A stretch of DNA of 64,000 bases from assembly GCF_003368325.1 (NCBI RefSeq), contig NZ_CP031467.1, forward strand, positions 744,001 to 808,000, read 5' to 3'. Position 1 is the stretch's first letter. Each line of letters begins with the position of its first letter. Under the pieces are notes generated by a model. That model saw only the letters and a program-made list of their open reading frames with translations. It was not told the DNA's origin and did not search any database. Source of the stretch: Paraburkholderia caffeinilytica (GTDB lineage: Bacteria > Pseudomonadota > Gammaproteobacteria > Burkholderiales > Burkholderiaceae). The translations under genes were made by a program, and so were the position numbers. This document shows positions 8,998-18,117 of the stretch, piece after piece.

Positions 8998-11763
8998 ATG
9001 CCACCGCTACGCGCAAGCAATCTGCTCCAGTCGAAGGAAGGCGCCCGCCTCCATGGTCCGGAACTCGACCGCTGGCGCCGCTGGGGACCGTATCTGAGCG
9101 AACGGCAATGGGGCACCGTTCGCGAAGACTACAGCGAATACGGCACCGCCTGGGACTACTTTCCGCACGATCACGCGCGCAGCCGCATGTACCGCTGGGG
9201 CGAGGACGGCATTGCCGGATTCGGCAACGACCCGCTCGACTGGTGCGTATCGCTCGCGCTCTGGAACGGACACGATCCGATCATCAAGGAACGGCTCTTC
9301 GGCTTGACGAATGAGCAGGGCAATCACGGCGAGGACGTGAAGGAGCTTTACTTCTATCTCGACGGCACGCCAACGCATTCGTACATGAAGATGCTGTACA
9401 AGTATCCTCACGACGCGTACCCGTACCAGGATCTGATCGACGAAAACCGTCGGCGCGGCGCCGATCAGCTGGAGTATGAAATACTCGATACGGGCGTGTT
9501 CGACGACAACCGCTACTTCGACGTCTACGTCGAGTATGCGAAGCACACCCCCGACGATATCGTGATGCGCGTTACCGTCGAAAACCGCGCGGATCAGCAC
9601 GCGGCGCTTCATGTGTTGCCGCAATTCTGGGCGCGCAACAGATGGGCGTGGTCGGGCAAGCCCGGCAAGCCGTCGCTCACGCTGGCGTCGGATACAGAGA
9701 AAGGCGCGTACGTCGTCGCGCACAATCCCGCGCTCGGAACGACGATCGTGACAGCGTCGGCGCAACAGCCGATCGAGTGGCTCTTCTGCGAAAACGAAAC
9801 GAATGTGCGCCGCATTTTCGGCTTCGAGGGAGCGGGGCCGTTCAAGGACGGCTTCAATGACTACCTCGTCGACGGCGACGAGCAGGCCATCCGGCGCGAC
9901 AAGGGCACCCGCGCCGCCGCGCATGTAGTCCTGCGGTTCGCGCCTCATGAGCGCTCGGTGCTGTATCTGCGCTGGCGTCCCGAATCGTCCCTGGCCGCGG
10001 CTCGGGATGACGCGCCGCTCGACATGGACGCGCTCTTCGCGCGCCGGCACGCGGAGGCCGACCAATTCTATGCGGCGCTTCAGCACGACATTCCCGACGC
10101 CGATGCGCGGCTCGTGCAGCGTCAGGCGCTCGCCGGCATGCTGTGGTCGAAGCAGTACTACCAGTTCGACGTGACGCGCTGGCACGACGGCGATCCCGGC
10201 CAACCGACGCCACCGAGAGCACGCAGGCGCGGCCGCAACGCGGACTGGCGGCACATGTGCAATGGCGACGTCGTGTCGATGCCCGACAAATGGGAGTACC
10301 CATGGTATGCGTCGTGGGATCTCGCGTTTCATGCGGTCGCGTTCGCCATGATCGATCCCGACTTCGCGAAGAAGCAATTGCTGCTGCTCGTGAAAGAACG
10401 CTACATGCATCCGAACGGGCAATTGCCTGCCTACGAGTGGGCGTTCGGCGATGCGAATCCGCCGGTTCATGCATGGGCGACATGGCGTGTGTATGAACTC
10501 GACCGCGAGGTGACGGGCGTTGGCGATCACGCCTTTCTCGAAGTCATGTTCCACAAGCTGCTGCTCAATTTCTCGTGGTGGGTCAACCGCAAGGACGCGG
10601 ACGACCGCAACATCTTTCAGGGCGGCTTTCTTGGGCTCGACAATGTCGGCATCTTCGACCGGTCCTCGCCGCTGCCGACCGGCGGCCGCATCGATCAGGC
10701 CGATGGCACGGCATGGATGGCCTCCTACGCGCTCGACCTGATGCAGATCGGCCTCGAACTGGCGATGACGAACAGCGCCTACGTCGAAATCGCGGTGAAG
10801 TTCTTCGAGCACTTTCTGTATATCGCGGAAGCGGTCAGTTGCAGCGAAGGCTGCAGAACAGGGTTATGGGACGGCCAGGACGAATTCTTCTACGACGTGT
10901 TGCATCTTCCGGACGGTACCCGTGTGCCAATGCGCATTCGTTCGATCGTCGGACTGATTCCGCTGTTCGCCGTGCACGTGCTCGAGGATCGGGTGTACGG
11001 TCATCTGCCGGGATTGCGCGAACGGCTGGCGTGGTTTCTCGACCATCGGCCGAATCTGGCAAAGCTGGTGTCACGCTGGACCGAGCCCGGCACCGGTAAC
11101 ACCACGCTGCTCTCGCTGTTGCGCGGGCAGCGGATGACAGCGCTGCTGCGCCGCGCGCTCGACGAAAGCGAGTTTCTCTCCGAGCACGGCGTGCGCGCGC
11201 TGTCCCGTGTACATCGCGATGCACCGTACGTCTTCGGCCATGACGACGTGAGCGTCTGCGTTCAATACCAGCCGGCCGAATCGGACTCGCGTGTTTTCGG
11301 CGGCAATTCGAACTGGCGCGGGCCAGTCTGGATACCGGTCAACTACCTGCTGATCGAATCGCTGTATGAGTTCCATCGCTATTACGGCGATGAGTTTCGC
11401 GTCGACTATCCGACGGGATCGGGCAACCGTTTTTCGCTGGGCGAGATTGCCGACGACCTTGCACGGCGGGTCACCACGCTCTTTCTCAAAGACGCACAAG
11501 GCGTGCGGCCCGTGATGGCCGCCTATCCGATGCTGCAAGCCGACCCGCGGTCGCAGGATCTCATCCTGTTCCATGAATACTTCCACGGCGACAATGGACG
11601 AGGCGTCGGCGCTTCGCATCAGACCGGCTGGAGCGGGCTCGTCGCGCTGCTGCTCCAGCCGCGCATGATGAAGCTATCCCATGTGGCGCTCGATGTTGCA
11701 TCGGTGGCCACGCCGGTGGGCCCGCCGGTGACCGAAGAGACCGCACCGGTTATGGCCCGGTAG
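8998..11763 (+). CDS. glycoside hydrolase family 63-type protein (MGH1-like glucosidase)
   Basis: A 921-residue protein with no signal peptide. Typical features of bacterial GH63 / mannosyl-oligosaccharide-glucosidase-like enzymes are an N-terminal RWGPYLSERQWGTVREDYS block, aromatic-rich WYASWDLAFHAVAFAMIDPD in the (alpha/alpha)6 barrel, and EYFHGDNGRGVGASHQTGWS near the C-terminus. The ATG at 8998 has a GGGAGG ribosome site; an in-frame ATG at 8971 is the alternative. The open frame continues far upstream, antisense to psuG, but that part is not coding. It probably hydrolyses alpha-glucosidic bonds in a cytosolic oligosaccharide or glucosylglycerate-type compound. The gene stands alone, so the substrate cannot be inferred. 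Confidence 0.9.
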   Translation: MPPLRASNLLQSKEGARLHGPELDRWRRWGPYLSERQWGTVREDYSEYGTAWDYFPHDHARSRMYRWGEDGIAGFGNDPLDWCVSLALWNGHDPIIKERLFGLTNEQGNHGEDVKELYFYLDGTPTHSYMKMLYKYPHDAYPYQDLIDENRRRGADQLEYEILDTGVFDDNRYFDVYVEYAKHTPDDIVMRVTVENRADQHAALHVLPQFWARNRWAWSGKPGKPSLTLASDTEKGAYVVAHNPALGTTIVTASAQQPIEWLFCENETNVRRIFGFEGAGPFKDGFNDYLVDGDEQAIRRDKGTRAAAHVVLRFAPHERSVLYLRWRPESSLAAARDDAPLDMDALFARRHAEADQFYAALQHDIPDADARLVQRQALAGMLWSKQYYQFDVTRWHDGDPGQPTPPRARRRGRNADWRHMCNGDVVSMPDKWEYPWYASWDLAFHAVAFAMIDPDFAKKQLLLLVKERYMHPNGQLPAYEWAFGDANPPVHAWATWRVYELDREVTGVGDHAFLEVMFHKLLLNFSWWVNRKDADDRNIFQGGFLGLDNVGIFDRSSPLPTGGRIDQADGTAWMASYALDLMQIGLELAMTNSAYVEIAVKFFEHFLYIAEAVSCSEGCRTGLWDGQDEFFYDVLHLPDGTRVPMRIRSIVGLIPLFAVHVLEDRVYGHLPGLRERLAWFLDHRPNLAKLVSRWTEPGTGNTTLLSLLRGQRMTALLRRALDESEFLSEHGVRALSRVHRDAPYVFGHDDVSVCVQYQPAESDSRVFGGNSNWRGPVWIPVNYLLIESLYEFHRYYGDEFRVDYPTGSGNRFSLGEIADDLARRVTTLFLKDAQGVRPVMAAYPMLQADPRSQDLILFHEYFHGDNGRGVGASHQTGWSGLVALLLQPRMMKLSHVALDVASVATPVGPPVTEETAPVMAR

Positions 11764-11811
11764 CGTTCCGGCCGCCGGATGTCGATGAAACCGGGCGGAT
11801 TTTCCGGGCAA

Positions 11812-11847
11812 CAAAAAACCCGCGAAGCCTTTGGCTATCGCGGGTTT
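11812..11847 (-). terminator. intrinsic terminator of tRNA-Leu
   Basis: On the minus strand AACCCGCGA and TCGCGGGTT form a 9-bp stem around a roughly 12-base loop, directly followed by a T-run. It lies 34 bases downstream of the tRNA 3' end and points the right way for it. Confidence 0.85.
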
Positions 11848-11880
11848 CAGAACTTTGTCGGAATCGGGCGGAATACTTCC

Positions 11881-11965
11881 TGGTGCCGGGGACCGGACTC
11901 GAACCGGCAAGCTGTGAAGCGGCGGATTTTAAGTCCGCTATGTTTACCAATTTCATCACCCCGGC
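11881..11965 (-). tRNA. tRNA-Leu (anticodon UAA)
   Basis: 85 nt including an encoded CCA. The acceptor stem GCCGGGG pairs fully with CCCCGGC before A-CCA. The D-loop region GAAATTGGTAAAC, anticodon arm GCGGA-CTTAAAA-TCCGC and T-arm CCGG-TTCGAGT-CCGG are all present. A long variable arm, as expected for a class II tRNA, lies between the anticodon and T arms. The anticodon TAA reads UUA/UUG. Confidence 0.97.
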
Positions 11966-12118
11966 AGGGGTCGGAACCACACGTGGACGCGAATTCTACC
12001 ATTGCCCGGCGAGCGCACCAAACCGGCCCAGTCCGGTCGTAATCCACCTCCACCCTCGCCCGCAGGGACAAAAACCGGAGTCATCCGCAAGTCATAAACC
12101 TTCCCGATAATCCGCTCA

Positions 12119-12132
12119 CGAAAACGTTTACA
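12119..12132. promoter_or_regulatory. LacI-family operator-like palindrome upstream of the regulator
   Basis: AAACGTTT sits in ACGAAAACGTTTACA, 17-30 bases before the LacI-family start codon. A palindrome centred on CG with flanking A/T triplets is the common core of LacI/PurR-type operators, so autoregulation is likely. The operator that would control the transporter genes downstream was not found separately. Confidence 0.5.
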
Positions 12133-12148
12133 ACCTGAGCGGAAAACG

Positions 12149-13219
12149 ATGAGCCCAACGATCAAGGATGTGGCCGCCCACGCGGGTTTTTCCATCGCCA
12201 CGGTCTCGCGCGCGATCAACGCGCCGCACACCGTGAACCCGGTCACGCTCGACAAGGTGCGTCAGTCCATCGACGCCCTCAACTTCCGCCCCAGCCCGCT
12301 CGGCCGCCAGCTGCGCGGCGAGCGCACACGCCTCATCGGCGTGATCCTGCCGACGCTCGCCAACCCCGTGTTCGCCGAATGCCTGCAAGGCATCGACGAG
12401 CTCGCCGCGGCGCAAGGCTACCGGCTCATGCTGATGACCACCCAGTACGATGCCGACCGCGAACGCCACGCCATCGAAACGCTGCGCGAACATCGCGTGG
12501 AAGGCCTGATCCTGACCGTCGCCGATGCCGACACGCACCCGCTGCTCGACGAGCTCGACCGCGCCGGCCTGCTCTATGTGCTGATGCATAACGACACGGC
12601 GCGGCGTCCGTCGGTCTCGGTCGACAACCGCCTCGCCGCGTTCGACGGCGTACGCATGCTGATCGCGCACGGCCATCGCCGCATCCTGATGCTCGCAGGC
12701 ACGCTCGCCGCCTCGGACCGCGCCCGCCAGCGGCATCTCGGCTACGCGCAGGCAATGCAGCAGGCCGGCCTCACCCCCGCGCCCGCGCTCGAAGTCGATT
12801 TCAACGCCGACGAACTGGCGCCGTCCGTGCTCGCGCATCTGACCAGCGGCCCGAACCGCCCGACCGCTCTCTTCTGCAGCAACGATCTGCTCGCCATGGT
12901 CGTGATGCGCGGCCTGCGCCGGGCACGGCTGCAGATTCCGCGCGACATGTCGATTCTCGGCTTCGACGGACTCCCGATGGGCGAATTGCTGTCGCCGCCG
13001 CTGGCAAGCGTCTGCGCGCCGAATCGCGAGATCGGCTGCGCCGCCTGGCGGCGTTTGCTGGCCCGCGTAACCGGCACTGACGAAACGTCAGGCGAAACGT
13101 CGCCCACGCTGACGCTGCCGCACAGCTTGCGCGAAGGCGCCACCATCGCGGCGATTTCGAGCCGTACCGACAATTCGCCGGTGCGCGCTTCAACGTCGGC
13201 CGAGAGACCGTTTGCATGA
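12149..13219 (+). CDS. LacI-family transcriptional regulator of the downstream ABC/phosphodiesterase operon
   Basis: A 356-residue repressor. The N-terminal helix-turn-helix and hinge are classical (TIKDVAAHAGFSIATVSRAI, later SPLGRQLRGERT), followed by a periplasmic-binding-protein-like ligand domain (IGVILPTLANPVFAECLQGI, then FCSNDLLAMVVMRGLRR). The last 40 or so residues are an unstructured Ser/Thr-rich tail. The gene precedes the ABC transporter genes on the same strand by about 120 bases, so it may be co-transcribed and its inducer is probably the transported compound. Confidence 0.9.
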   Translation: MSPTIKDVAAHAGFSIATVSRAINAPHTVNPVTLDKVRQSIDALNFRPSPLGRQLRGERTRLIGVILPTLANPVFAECLQGIDELAAAQGYRLMLMTTQYDADRERHAIETLREHRVEGLILTVADADTHPLLDELDRAGLLYVLMHNDTARRPSVSVDNRLAAFDGVRMLIAHGHRRILMLAGTLAASDRARQRHLGYAQAMQQAGLTPAPALEVDFNADELAPSVLAHLTSGPNRPTALFCSNDLLAMVVMRGLRRARLQIPRDMSILGFDGLPMGELLSPPLASVCAPNREIGCAAWRRLLARVTGTDETSGETSPTLTLPHSLREGATIAAISSRTDNSPVRASTSAERPFA

Positions 13220-13335
13220 GTCGTTTGCCCAAACCGCGCGCTCAAGCCGTTCGCCATGCCCCGTTGCCACGCCTCGTTGAATCATCCAATTCGAACCCCG
13301 AACCACCCGCTCTCTTCCGCTCCAGGAGACCCGCA

Positions 13336-14415
13336 GTGATCCGCTCTTCAACACGCTTTGCTTCATCGATCAAGCCGCTCTGGCATCGCCTCGTCCGCAC
13401 GACGACTACCGCGCTCGCGACCGGCATGATCGTCGCCACCGCGCTCGCCGCCCTCGCGCCGCAAGCGGCCCACGCCGACGAAACCGCGATCTGCTACAAC
13501 TGCCCGCCCGAATGGGCCGACTGGGCGAGCCAGATCAAGGCGATCCAGCAAAAGACCGGCATCCGCGTGCCGTTCGACAACAAGAACTCCGGCCAGTCGA
13601 TTGCGCAACTGATGGCCGAGCAGAAGAGCCCGGTCGCGGACGTGGTGTATCTCGGCGTCTCGTCGGCGTTCCAGGCGAAAGACAAAGGCGTCATCCAGCC
13701 GTACAAGCCCGCGCACTGGGACGACATTCCGGCGAACATGAAGGACCCGCAAGGCTACTGGTTCACGATCCACTCGGGCACGCTGGGCTTTTTCGTCAAC
13801 AAGGACGCACTCGAAGGCAAACCGGTGCCGCGCTCGTGGGCCGATCTTCTGAAGCCTGAGTACAAAGGCATGATCGGCTACCTCGACCCGTCGAGCGCGT
13901 TTGTCGGCTATGCGGGCGCGGTCGCGGTGAATCAGGCACTCGGCGGCACGCTCGACAACTTCGAGCCGGGCCTCGACTGGTTCCGCAAGCTGAAGGCCAA
14001 TGCGCCGATCGTGCCGAAGCAGACCGCCTATGCGCGCGTGATGTCCGGTGAAATCCCCATCCTGCTCGACTACGACTTCGACGCCTACCGTGCGAAGTAC
14101 AAGGATCACGCCAACGTCGAGTTCGTGATTCCGCAGGAAGGCACGATCTCGGTGCCGTACGTGATGAGTCTCGTGAAGGGCGCGCCGCATGAAGCGAACG
14201 GCAAGAAGGTGCTCGATTTCGTGCTGTCGGACGAAGGCCAGAAACTGTGGGCCGACGCTTATCTGCGCCCGGTGCGCGCGAATGCGATGAGTCCGGAAAC
14301 CGCCGCAAAATTCCTGCCTGCAAGCGACTATGCCCGCGCCAAATCGGTCGACTTCGGCAAAATGGCCGAGAAGCAGTCGAGCTTCGGCGAGCGTTATCTG
14401 CAGGTGATGCATTGA
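13336..14415 (+). CDS. ABC transporter periplasmic substrate-binding protein
   Basis: A 359-residue protein starting at GTG 13336, chosen because AGGAGAC lies 7 bases upstream; the frame is open further up but without a site. A signal peptide ends ALAPQAAHA before DETA. The mature part is of the iron(III)/polyamine/2-aminoethylphosphonate (AfuA/PotD-like, cluster F/D) fold: YWFTIHSGTLGFFVNKDAL, PRSWADLLKPEYKGMIGYLD and GEIPILLDYDFDAYRAKY. The GpdQ-like phosphodiesterase at the end of the operon suggests an organophosphate or phosphodiester ligand, but this is inference from context. Confidence 0.9.
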   Translation: MIRSSTRFASSIKPLWHRLVRTTTTALATGMIVATALAALAPQAAHADETAICYNCPPEWADWASQIKAIQQKTGIRVPFDNKNSGQSIAQLMAEQKSPVADVVYLGVSSAFQAKDKGVIQPYKPAHWDDIPANMKDPQGYWFTIHSGTLGFFVNKDALEGKPVPRSWADLLKPEYKGMIGYLDPSSAFVGYAGAVAVNQALGGTLDNFEPGLDWFRKLKANAPIVPKQTAYARVMSGEIPILLDYDFDAYRAKYKDHANVEFVIPQEGTISVPYVMSLVKGAPHEANGKKVLDFVLSDEGQKLWADAYLRPVRANAMSPETAAKFLPASDYARAKSVDFGKMAEKQSSFGERYLQVMH

Positions 14416-15236
14416 ACGACGTCACGTTCCCGCTGCGCTGGCGCATCGCCTTGATCGCGCCGGCGCTGGCGGTCTTCATCGCATTCTGGCTGCTGCCGAT
14501 GGGGGCGCTCGCGCAGATTAGCGGCGACGGTCACGCATTCGCGACCTATCGCGCGATGCTGACGAATCCGCGCTACATGTCGAGCCTCGGCGCGACGGTC
14601 GTGTTGTCCGCAGCGGTCACGGCGACGACGCTGGTGCTCTCGGTGATCGCCGGTTTGCTGCTGGCGCGCCGTGAGTTTCCGCTCAAGCGCACGCTGCTCG
14701 CGCTGCTGACGTTTCCGTTGGCATTCCCTGGCGTCGTGGTCGGCTTCATGGTGATCATGCTGGCCGGACGCCAGGGTTTGATCGGCGCGTTGTCGCTGAA
14801 ACTCACCGGCGACCGCTGGGTGTTCGCCTACTCGATGAGCGGCCTCTTTCTCGGTTACCTTTACTTCTCGATTCCTCGCGTGATCGTCACGGTAATGGCA
14901 TCGGCGACCAAGCTCGATGCTTCGCTCGAAGAAGCCGCGCGTTCGCTCGGCGCATCGTCATGGCGTATCACGCGCGACATCGTGTTGCCCGCGTTGTCGC
15001 CGGGTCTGATCGCTGCGGGCGCCGTATGTTTCGCCACCGCGATGGGCGCCTTCGGCACCGCCTTTACCCTGGCCACCGACATCGACGTATTGCCGATGAC
15101 CATCTACACCGAGTTCACGCTGAACGCGAACATGGTGACCGCCGCGGGCCTGTCCATCGTGCTCGGCATCGTCACGTGGGCCGTGCTGGCGTTCGCTCGC
15201 AGCGTGAGCGGCTCGGCTGTCGCGGCAAGCGCATGA
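14412..15236 (+). CDS. ABC transporter permease 1
   Basis: A 274-residue inner-membrane permease with about six helices and the binding-protein-dependent loop (EEAARSLGASSWRITRDIVL, LPALSPGLIAAG). Start inferred as TTG at 14412, overlapping the TGA stop of the binding-protein gene by four bases (TTGA), consistent with translational coupling. A longer reading would lie entirely inside the preceding gene. It should pair with permease 2 as a heterodimer. Confidence 0.88.
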   Translation: MNDVTFPLRWRIALIAPALAVFIAFWLLPMGALAQISGDGHAFATYRAMLTNPRYMSSLGATVVLSAAVTATTLVLSVIAGLLLARREFPLKRTLLALLTFPLAFPGVVVGFMVIMLAGRQGLIGALSLKLTGDRWVFAYSMSGLFLGYLYFSIPRVIVTVMASATKLDASLEEAARSLGASSWRITRDIVLPALSPGLIAAGAVCFATAMGAFGTAFTLATDIDVLPMTIYTEFTLNANMVTAAGLSIVLGIVTWAVLAFARSVSGSAVAASA

Positions 15237-16183
15237 GCGGCGTGTTCAAACCCGACGACAAGACTTCGATGAATTCCATCACGGCTCCCGTCAGGCAGCC
15301 CGCAAAACCGCGCGCGCGGCGATTCGGGCTGCCCACCTCACGCGCGTGGCTCGCAGCCGGACAATGGCTCGTTACGCTTCTGCTATGCGCATTTCTGATC
15401 GTACCGGTCGTGATGTCGATCATGGCCGGACTCACGGTCAATTACTTCAAGGGCATATCGAGCGGACTCACGCTGCGCTGGCTCGGCGAAGTGTGGACGC
15501 AATATCACGGCTCGGTATTTCTCTCGCTCGAAGTGGCCGCGGCGACCTTGCTGATCACGCTGCTGACCGGCGTGCCGGCCGGCTACGTGCTGGCGCGCAG
15601 CAAGACGCGGCTCTCGCGCATCATCGAAGAGTTTCTGGTGCTGCCGATCGCCCTGCCCGGCCTCGCTTCCGCGCTCGCGCTACTGGTGGTCTACGGCGGC
15701 TTCACGATGTTTCGCATGAGCGTCGCGTTTATCGTCGTCGGGCACGTGGTGTTCACGCTGCCGTTCATGGTGCGCGCGGTCGCCGCCGTGTGTGCGAGCA
15801 GCGATCTGCGCACGCTGGAAGAAGGCGCCGCGAGCCTCGGCGCGAGCTTCTTTCAACGCTTCGTGACGATCGTGCTGCCGAATGCGCGGCCGGGGATCGT
15901 CGCAGGCGCATTGGCTGTGCTGACACTGTCGATCGGCGAATTCAACCTCACGTGGATGCTGCACACGCCCGACACCAAGACGCTGCCGGTCGGTCTCGCC
16001 GACACCTATGCATCGCTACGCATCGAAATCGGCAGCGCCTACACGATTCTGTTTTTCATCATGACGATGCCGCTGCTCGTCGCAATGCAATGGCTCGGCG
16101 TCGATGCGACCGGTCAGCGCAGCGCGGGGAAACAACGCACCGCTGCCCGCCGTTCGAAGCCTACACCGACGTCCCCATCATGA
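15233..16183 (+). CDS. ABC transporter permease 2
   Basis: A 316-residue permease with a basic cytosolic N-terminus of about 40 residues, then six helices and the EAA-type loop (LEEGAASLGASFFQRFVTIV). The ATG at 15233 overlaps the stop of permease 1 as ATGA; an alternative ATG at 15269 would drop the N-terminal 12 residues. It partners permease 1 and the ATPase downstream. Confidence 0.88.
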   Translation: MSGVFKPDDKTSMNSITAPVRQPAKPRARRFGLPTSRAWLAAGQWLVTLLLCAFLIVPVVMSIMAGLTVNYFKGISSGLTLRWLGEVWTQYHGSVFLSLEVAAATLLITLLTGVPAGYVLARSKTRLSRIIEEFLVLPIALPGLASALALLVVYGGFTMFRMSVAFIVVGHVVFTLPFMVRAVAAVCASSDLRTLEEGAASLGASFFQRFVTIVLPNARPGIVAGALAVLTLSIGEFNLTWMLHTPDTKTLPVGLADTYASLRIEIGSAYTILFFIMTMPLLVAMQWLGVDATGQRSAGKQRTAARRSKPTPTSPS

Positions 16184-17226
16184 AACTCGACTCCGTTCCC
16201 ATCACGCTCACGCAATGCGCGAAAACGTTTCGCGGCACGCGCGTGCTCGAACCGCTCGATCTGCACATCGGCGCCGGTGAGACGCTGGTATTGCTCGGCC
16301 CGTCCGGTTGCGGCAAGACCACCACGCTGCGCATGATCGCGGGCCTCGAGACGCCCGACGCCGGCGGCAGCATCGCATTCGGCGACGAAGACGTCACCGC
16401 CCTGCCGATCGAAAAACGCCAGGTCGGCATGGTGTTCCAGAGCTACGCGCTGTTTCCGAATCTGACCGTGCGCGGCAACATCGGCTACGGACTGAAGATC
16501 AAACGCGTGCCGGCTGAAACCGCACGGCAACGCGTCGACGAATTGCTCGCGATGATGCGTCTCACCGCGCACGCGGACAAACCCATCGATCAGCTATCGG
16601 GCGGCCAGCGTCAGCGCGTTGCATTGGCGCGCGCACTCGCCGTGCAACCCCGCGTGCTGCTGCTCGACGAACCGCTGACCGCGCTCGACGCGCGTTTGCG
16701 CGACACCTTGCGCAGCGAGATGAATACGCTGCTGCGCGAACTGGGCATCACGACGGTGTATGTGACCCACGATCAGGCCGAAGCGATGGAACTCGGCGAC
16801 CGCATCGTCGTGATGAGCGCGGGGCGCATCGAGCAGATCGGATCGCCGCGCGACATCTACTACCGTCCGGCGAATCGCACGGTCGCGCAGTTCGTCGGCA
16901 CGATCAACCGGCTGGCAGGCGAACGGCGCGATGGTCTGCTGACAACCACGGGCGGCGCCGTCCCCCTTCCCCCTGGTTCCGCGCAAACGGGCACGGCCAA
17001 CGAATATTTCTTCCGCCCTGAAGACGCATATCTCGCCGACCCAGCCAGCGCACAATTGCGCGGCAACATCGAAAGCACGGCCTTTCTCGGCGAGCGCACC
17101 CGGCTGACGATCGGCGGCGCGGCACCGGACGCCTTGCTGATCGACGTCGCGGGCCGCGTGGAACTCGCGCGTGGCACACCGGTCGGGATTTCAATCGTGC
17201 AGGACGCGCTGATTGCGCTATCGTAA
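16180..17226 (+). CDS. ABC transporter ATP-binding protein (PotA/FbpC type)
   Basis: A 348-residue ATPase. Walker A GPSGCGKTT, Q-loop region MVFQSYALFPNLTV, signature QLSGGQRQRVALARAL, Walker B VLLLDEPLTALD and switch His in YVTHDQAEAM are all intact. The C-terminal about 110 residues form the TOBE-type regulatory domain found in polyamine, iron and phosphonate importers. The ATG at 16180 overlaps the permease 2 stop as ATGA, the third four-base overlap in a row in this operon. Confidence 0.92.
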   Translation: MKLDSVPITLTQCAKTFRGTRVLEPLDLHIGAGETLVLLGPSGCGKTTTLRMIAGLETPDAGGSIAFGDEDVTALPIEKRQVGMVFQSYALFPNLTVRGNIGYGLKIKRVPAETARQRVDELLAMMRLTAHADKPIDQLSGGQRQRVALARALAVQPRVLLLDEPLTALDARLRDTLRSEMNTLLRELGITTVYVTHDQAEAMELGDRIVVMSAGRIEQIGSPRDIYYRPANRTVAQFVGTINRLAGERRDGLLTTTGGAVPLPPGSAQTGTANEYFFRPEDAYLADPASAQLRGNIESTAFLGERTRLTIGGAAPDALLIDVAGRVELARGTPVGISIVQDALIALS

Positions 17227-17271
17227 TGAGATAGCGCCGTGTTTCTGGCGCGCCATAAAAAGGACATCCCC

Positions 17272-18099
17272 ATGCTACTGGCTCAAATCAGCGACCTGCA
17301 TATCAAACGGCCCGGCGCGCTGGCTTATCGCCGCGTCGACACCGGCGCCTATCTCGCGCGCACCGTCGCCGCGCTCAATGCGCTGGAGCCGCGTCCCGAC
17401 GCGGTGATCATGACCGGCGACCTCGTCGACCAGGGCGACCCGGAGCAGTACGCGCACCTCAAAACCCTGCTCGCGCCGCTCGAGATTCCCTACTTCCTGA
17501 TGGTGGGCAATCACGACGAGCGTACTGCGTTGCGCGCGGCGTTTCCCGAGCGCGCCGAATTGCATAGTGGCGGCGAGTTCGTGCACTACGCGGTCGATGT
17601 CGGACCGCTGCGCGTGATCGCGCTCGATTCGATGGTGCCAGGCGAAAGCGCCGGCAATCTGTGCGATGCACGGCTCGCCTGGCTCGAGAACCAACTCGAT
17701 GCGGCACGCGGCAAACCGACGGTGGTCGCGTTGCATCATCCGCCGTTCGTCTGCGGAATCGGGCACATGGATGAATTGCGGCTCGATCCCGCTGCCGCCG
17801 ACAAGCTCGCCGCGTTGATCGCGCGTTATCCGAACGTGGAGCGGGTGATCTGCGGCCATGTGCATCGGCCGATGTTCGTGCGTTTTGGCGGCACGATCGC
17901 GTGCGCGGTGCCGGCGCCCGCGCATCAGGTCGGGCTCGATCTGCGCGACGACGCGCCCTCCGCGTTCGTGATGGAGCCGCCCGCGTATGCGCTGCATCGC
18001 TACGATCCGGCGACGGGCATCGTCACGCATCACGCGTATGTCGACGCAGCGGATGGCCCGTATCCGTTCTACGAGCCTGAGGGCGACCTGATCGATTGA
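17272..18099 (+). CDS. GpdQ-like metallophosphodiesterase
   Basis: A 275-residue calcineurin-fold metallophosphoesterase. Counting from MLLAQISDLH, the residues Asp8, His10, Asp50, Asn80 and His156 fall exactly where the binuclear metal ligands of Enterobacter GpdQ (glycerophosphodiester phosphodiesterase) lie. The last motif GHVHRP is shifted by one residue. That agreement also supports the start at 17272, which has an AAAGGA ribosome site. Relatives include CpdA-type cAMP phosphodiesterases. The gene follows the ABC ATPase by 45 bases and is presumably the last gene of the operon, cleaving the imported compound in the cytoplasm. Confidence 0.88.
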   Translation: MLLAQISDLHIKRPGALAYRRVDTGAYLARTVAALNALEPRPDAVIMTGDLVDQGDPEQYAHLKTLLAPLEIPYFLMVGNHDERTALRAAFPERAELHSGGEFVHYAVDVGPLRVIALDSMVPGESAGNLCDARLAWLENQLDAARGKPTVVALHHPPFVCGIGHMDELRLDPAAADKLAALIARYPNVERVICGHVHRPMFVRFGGTIACAVPAPAHQVGLDLRDDAPSAFVMEPPAYALHRYDPATGIVTHHAYVDAADGPYPFYEPEGDLID

Positions 18100-18117
18100 C
18101 GGTGTCGCCTCGCCGCT

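Noticed and set aside
11881..11965. tRNA-Leu as integration site of a genomic island
   Set aside because: No integrase gene, no duplicated tRNA 3' end within the window, and composition does not change across it.
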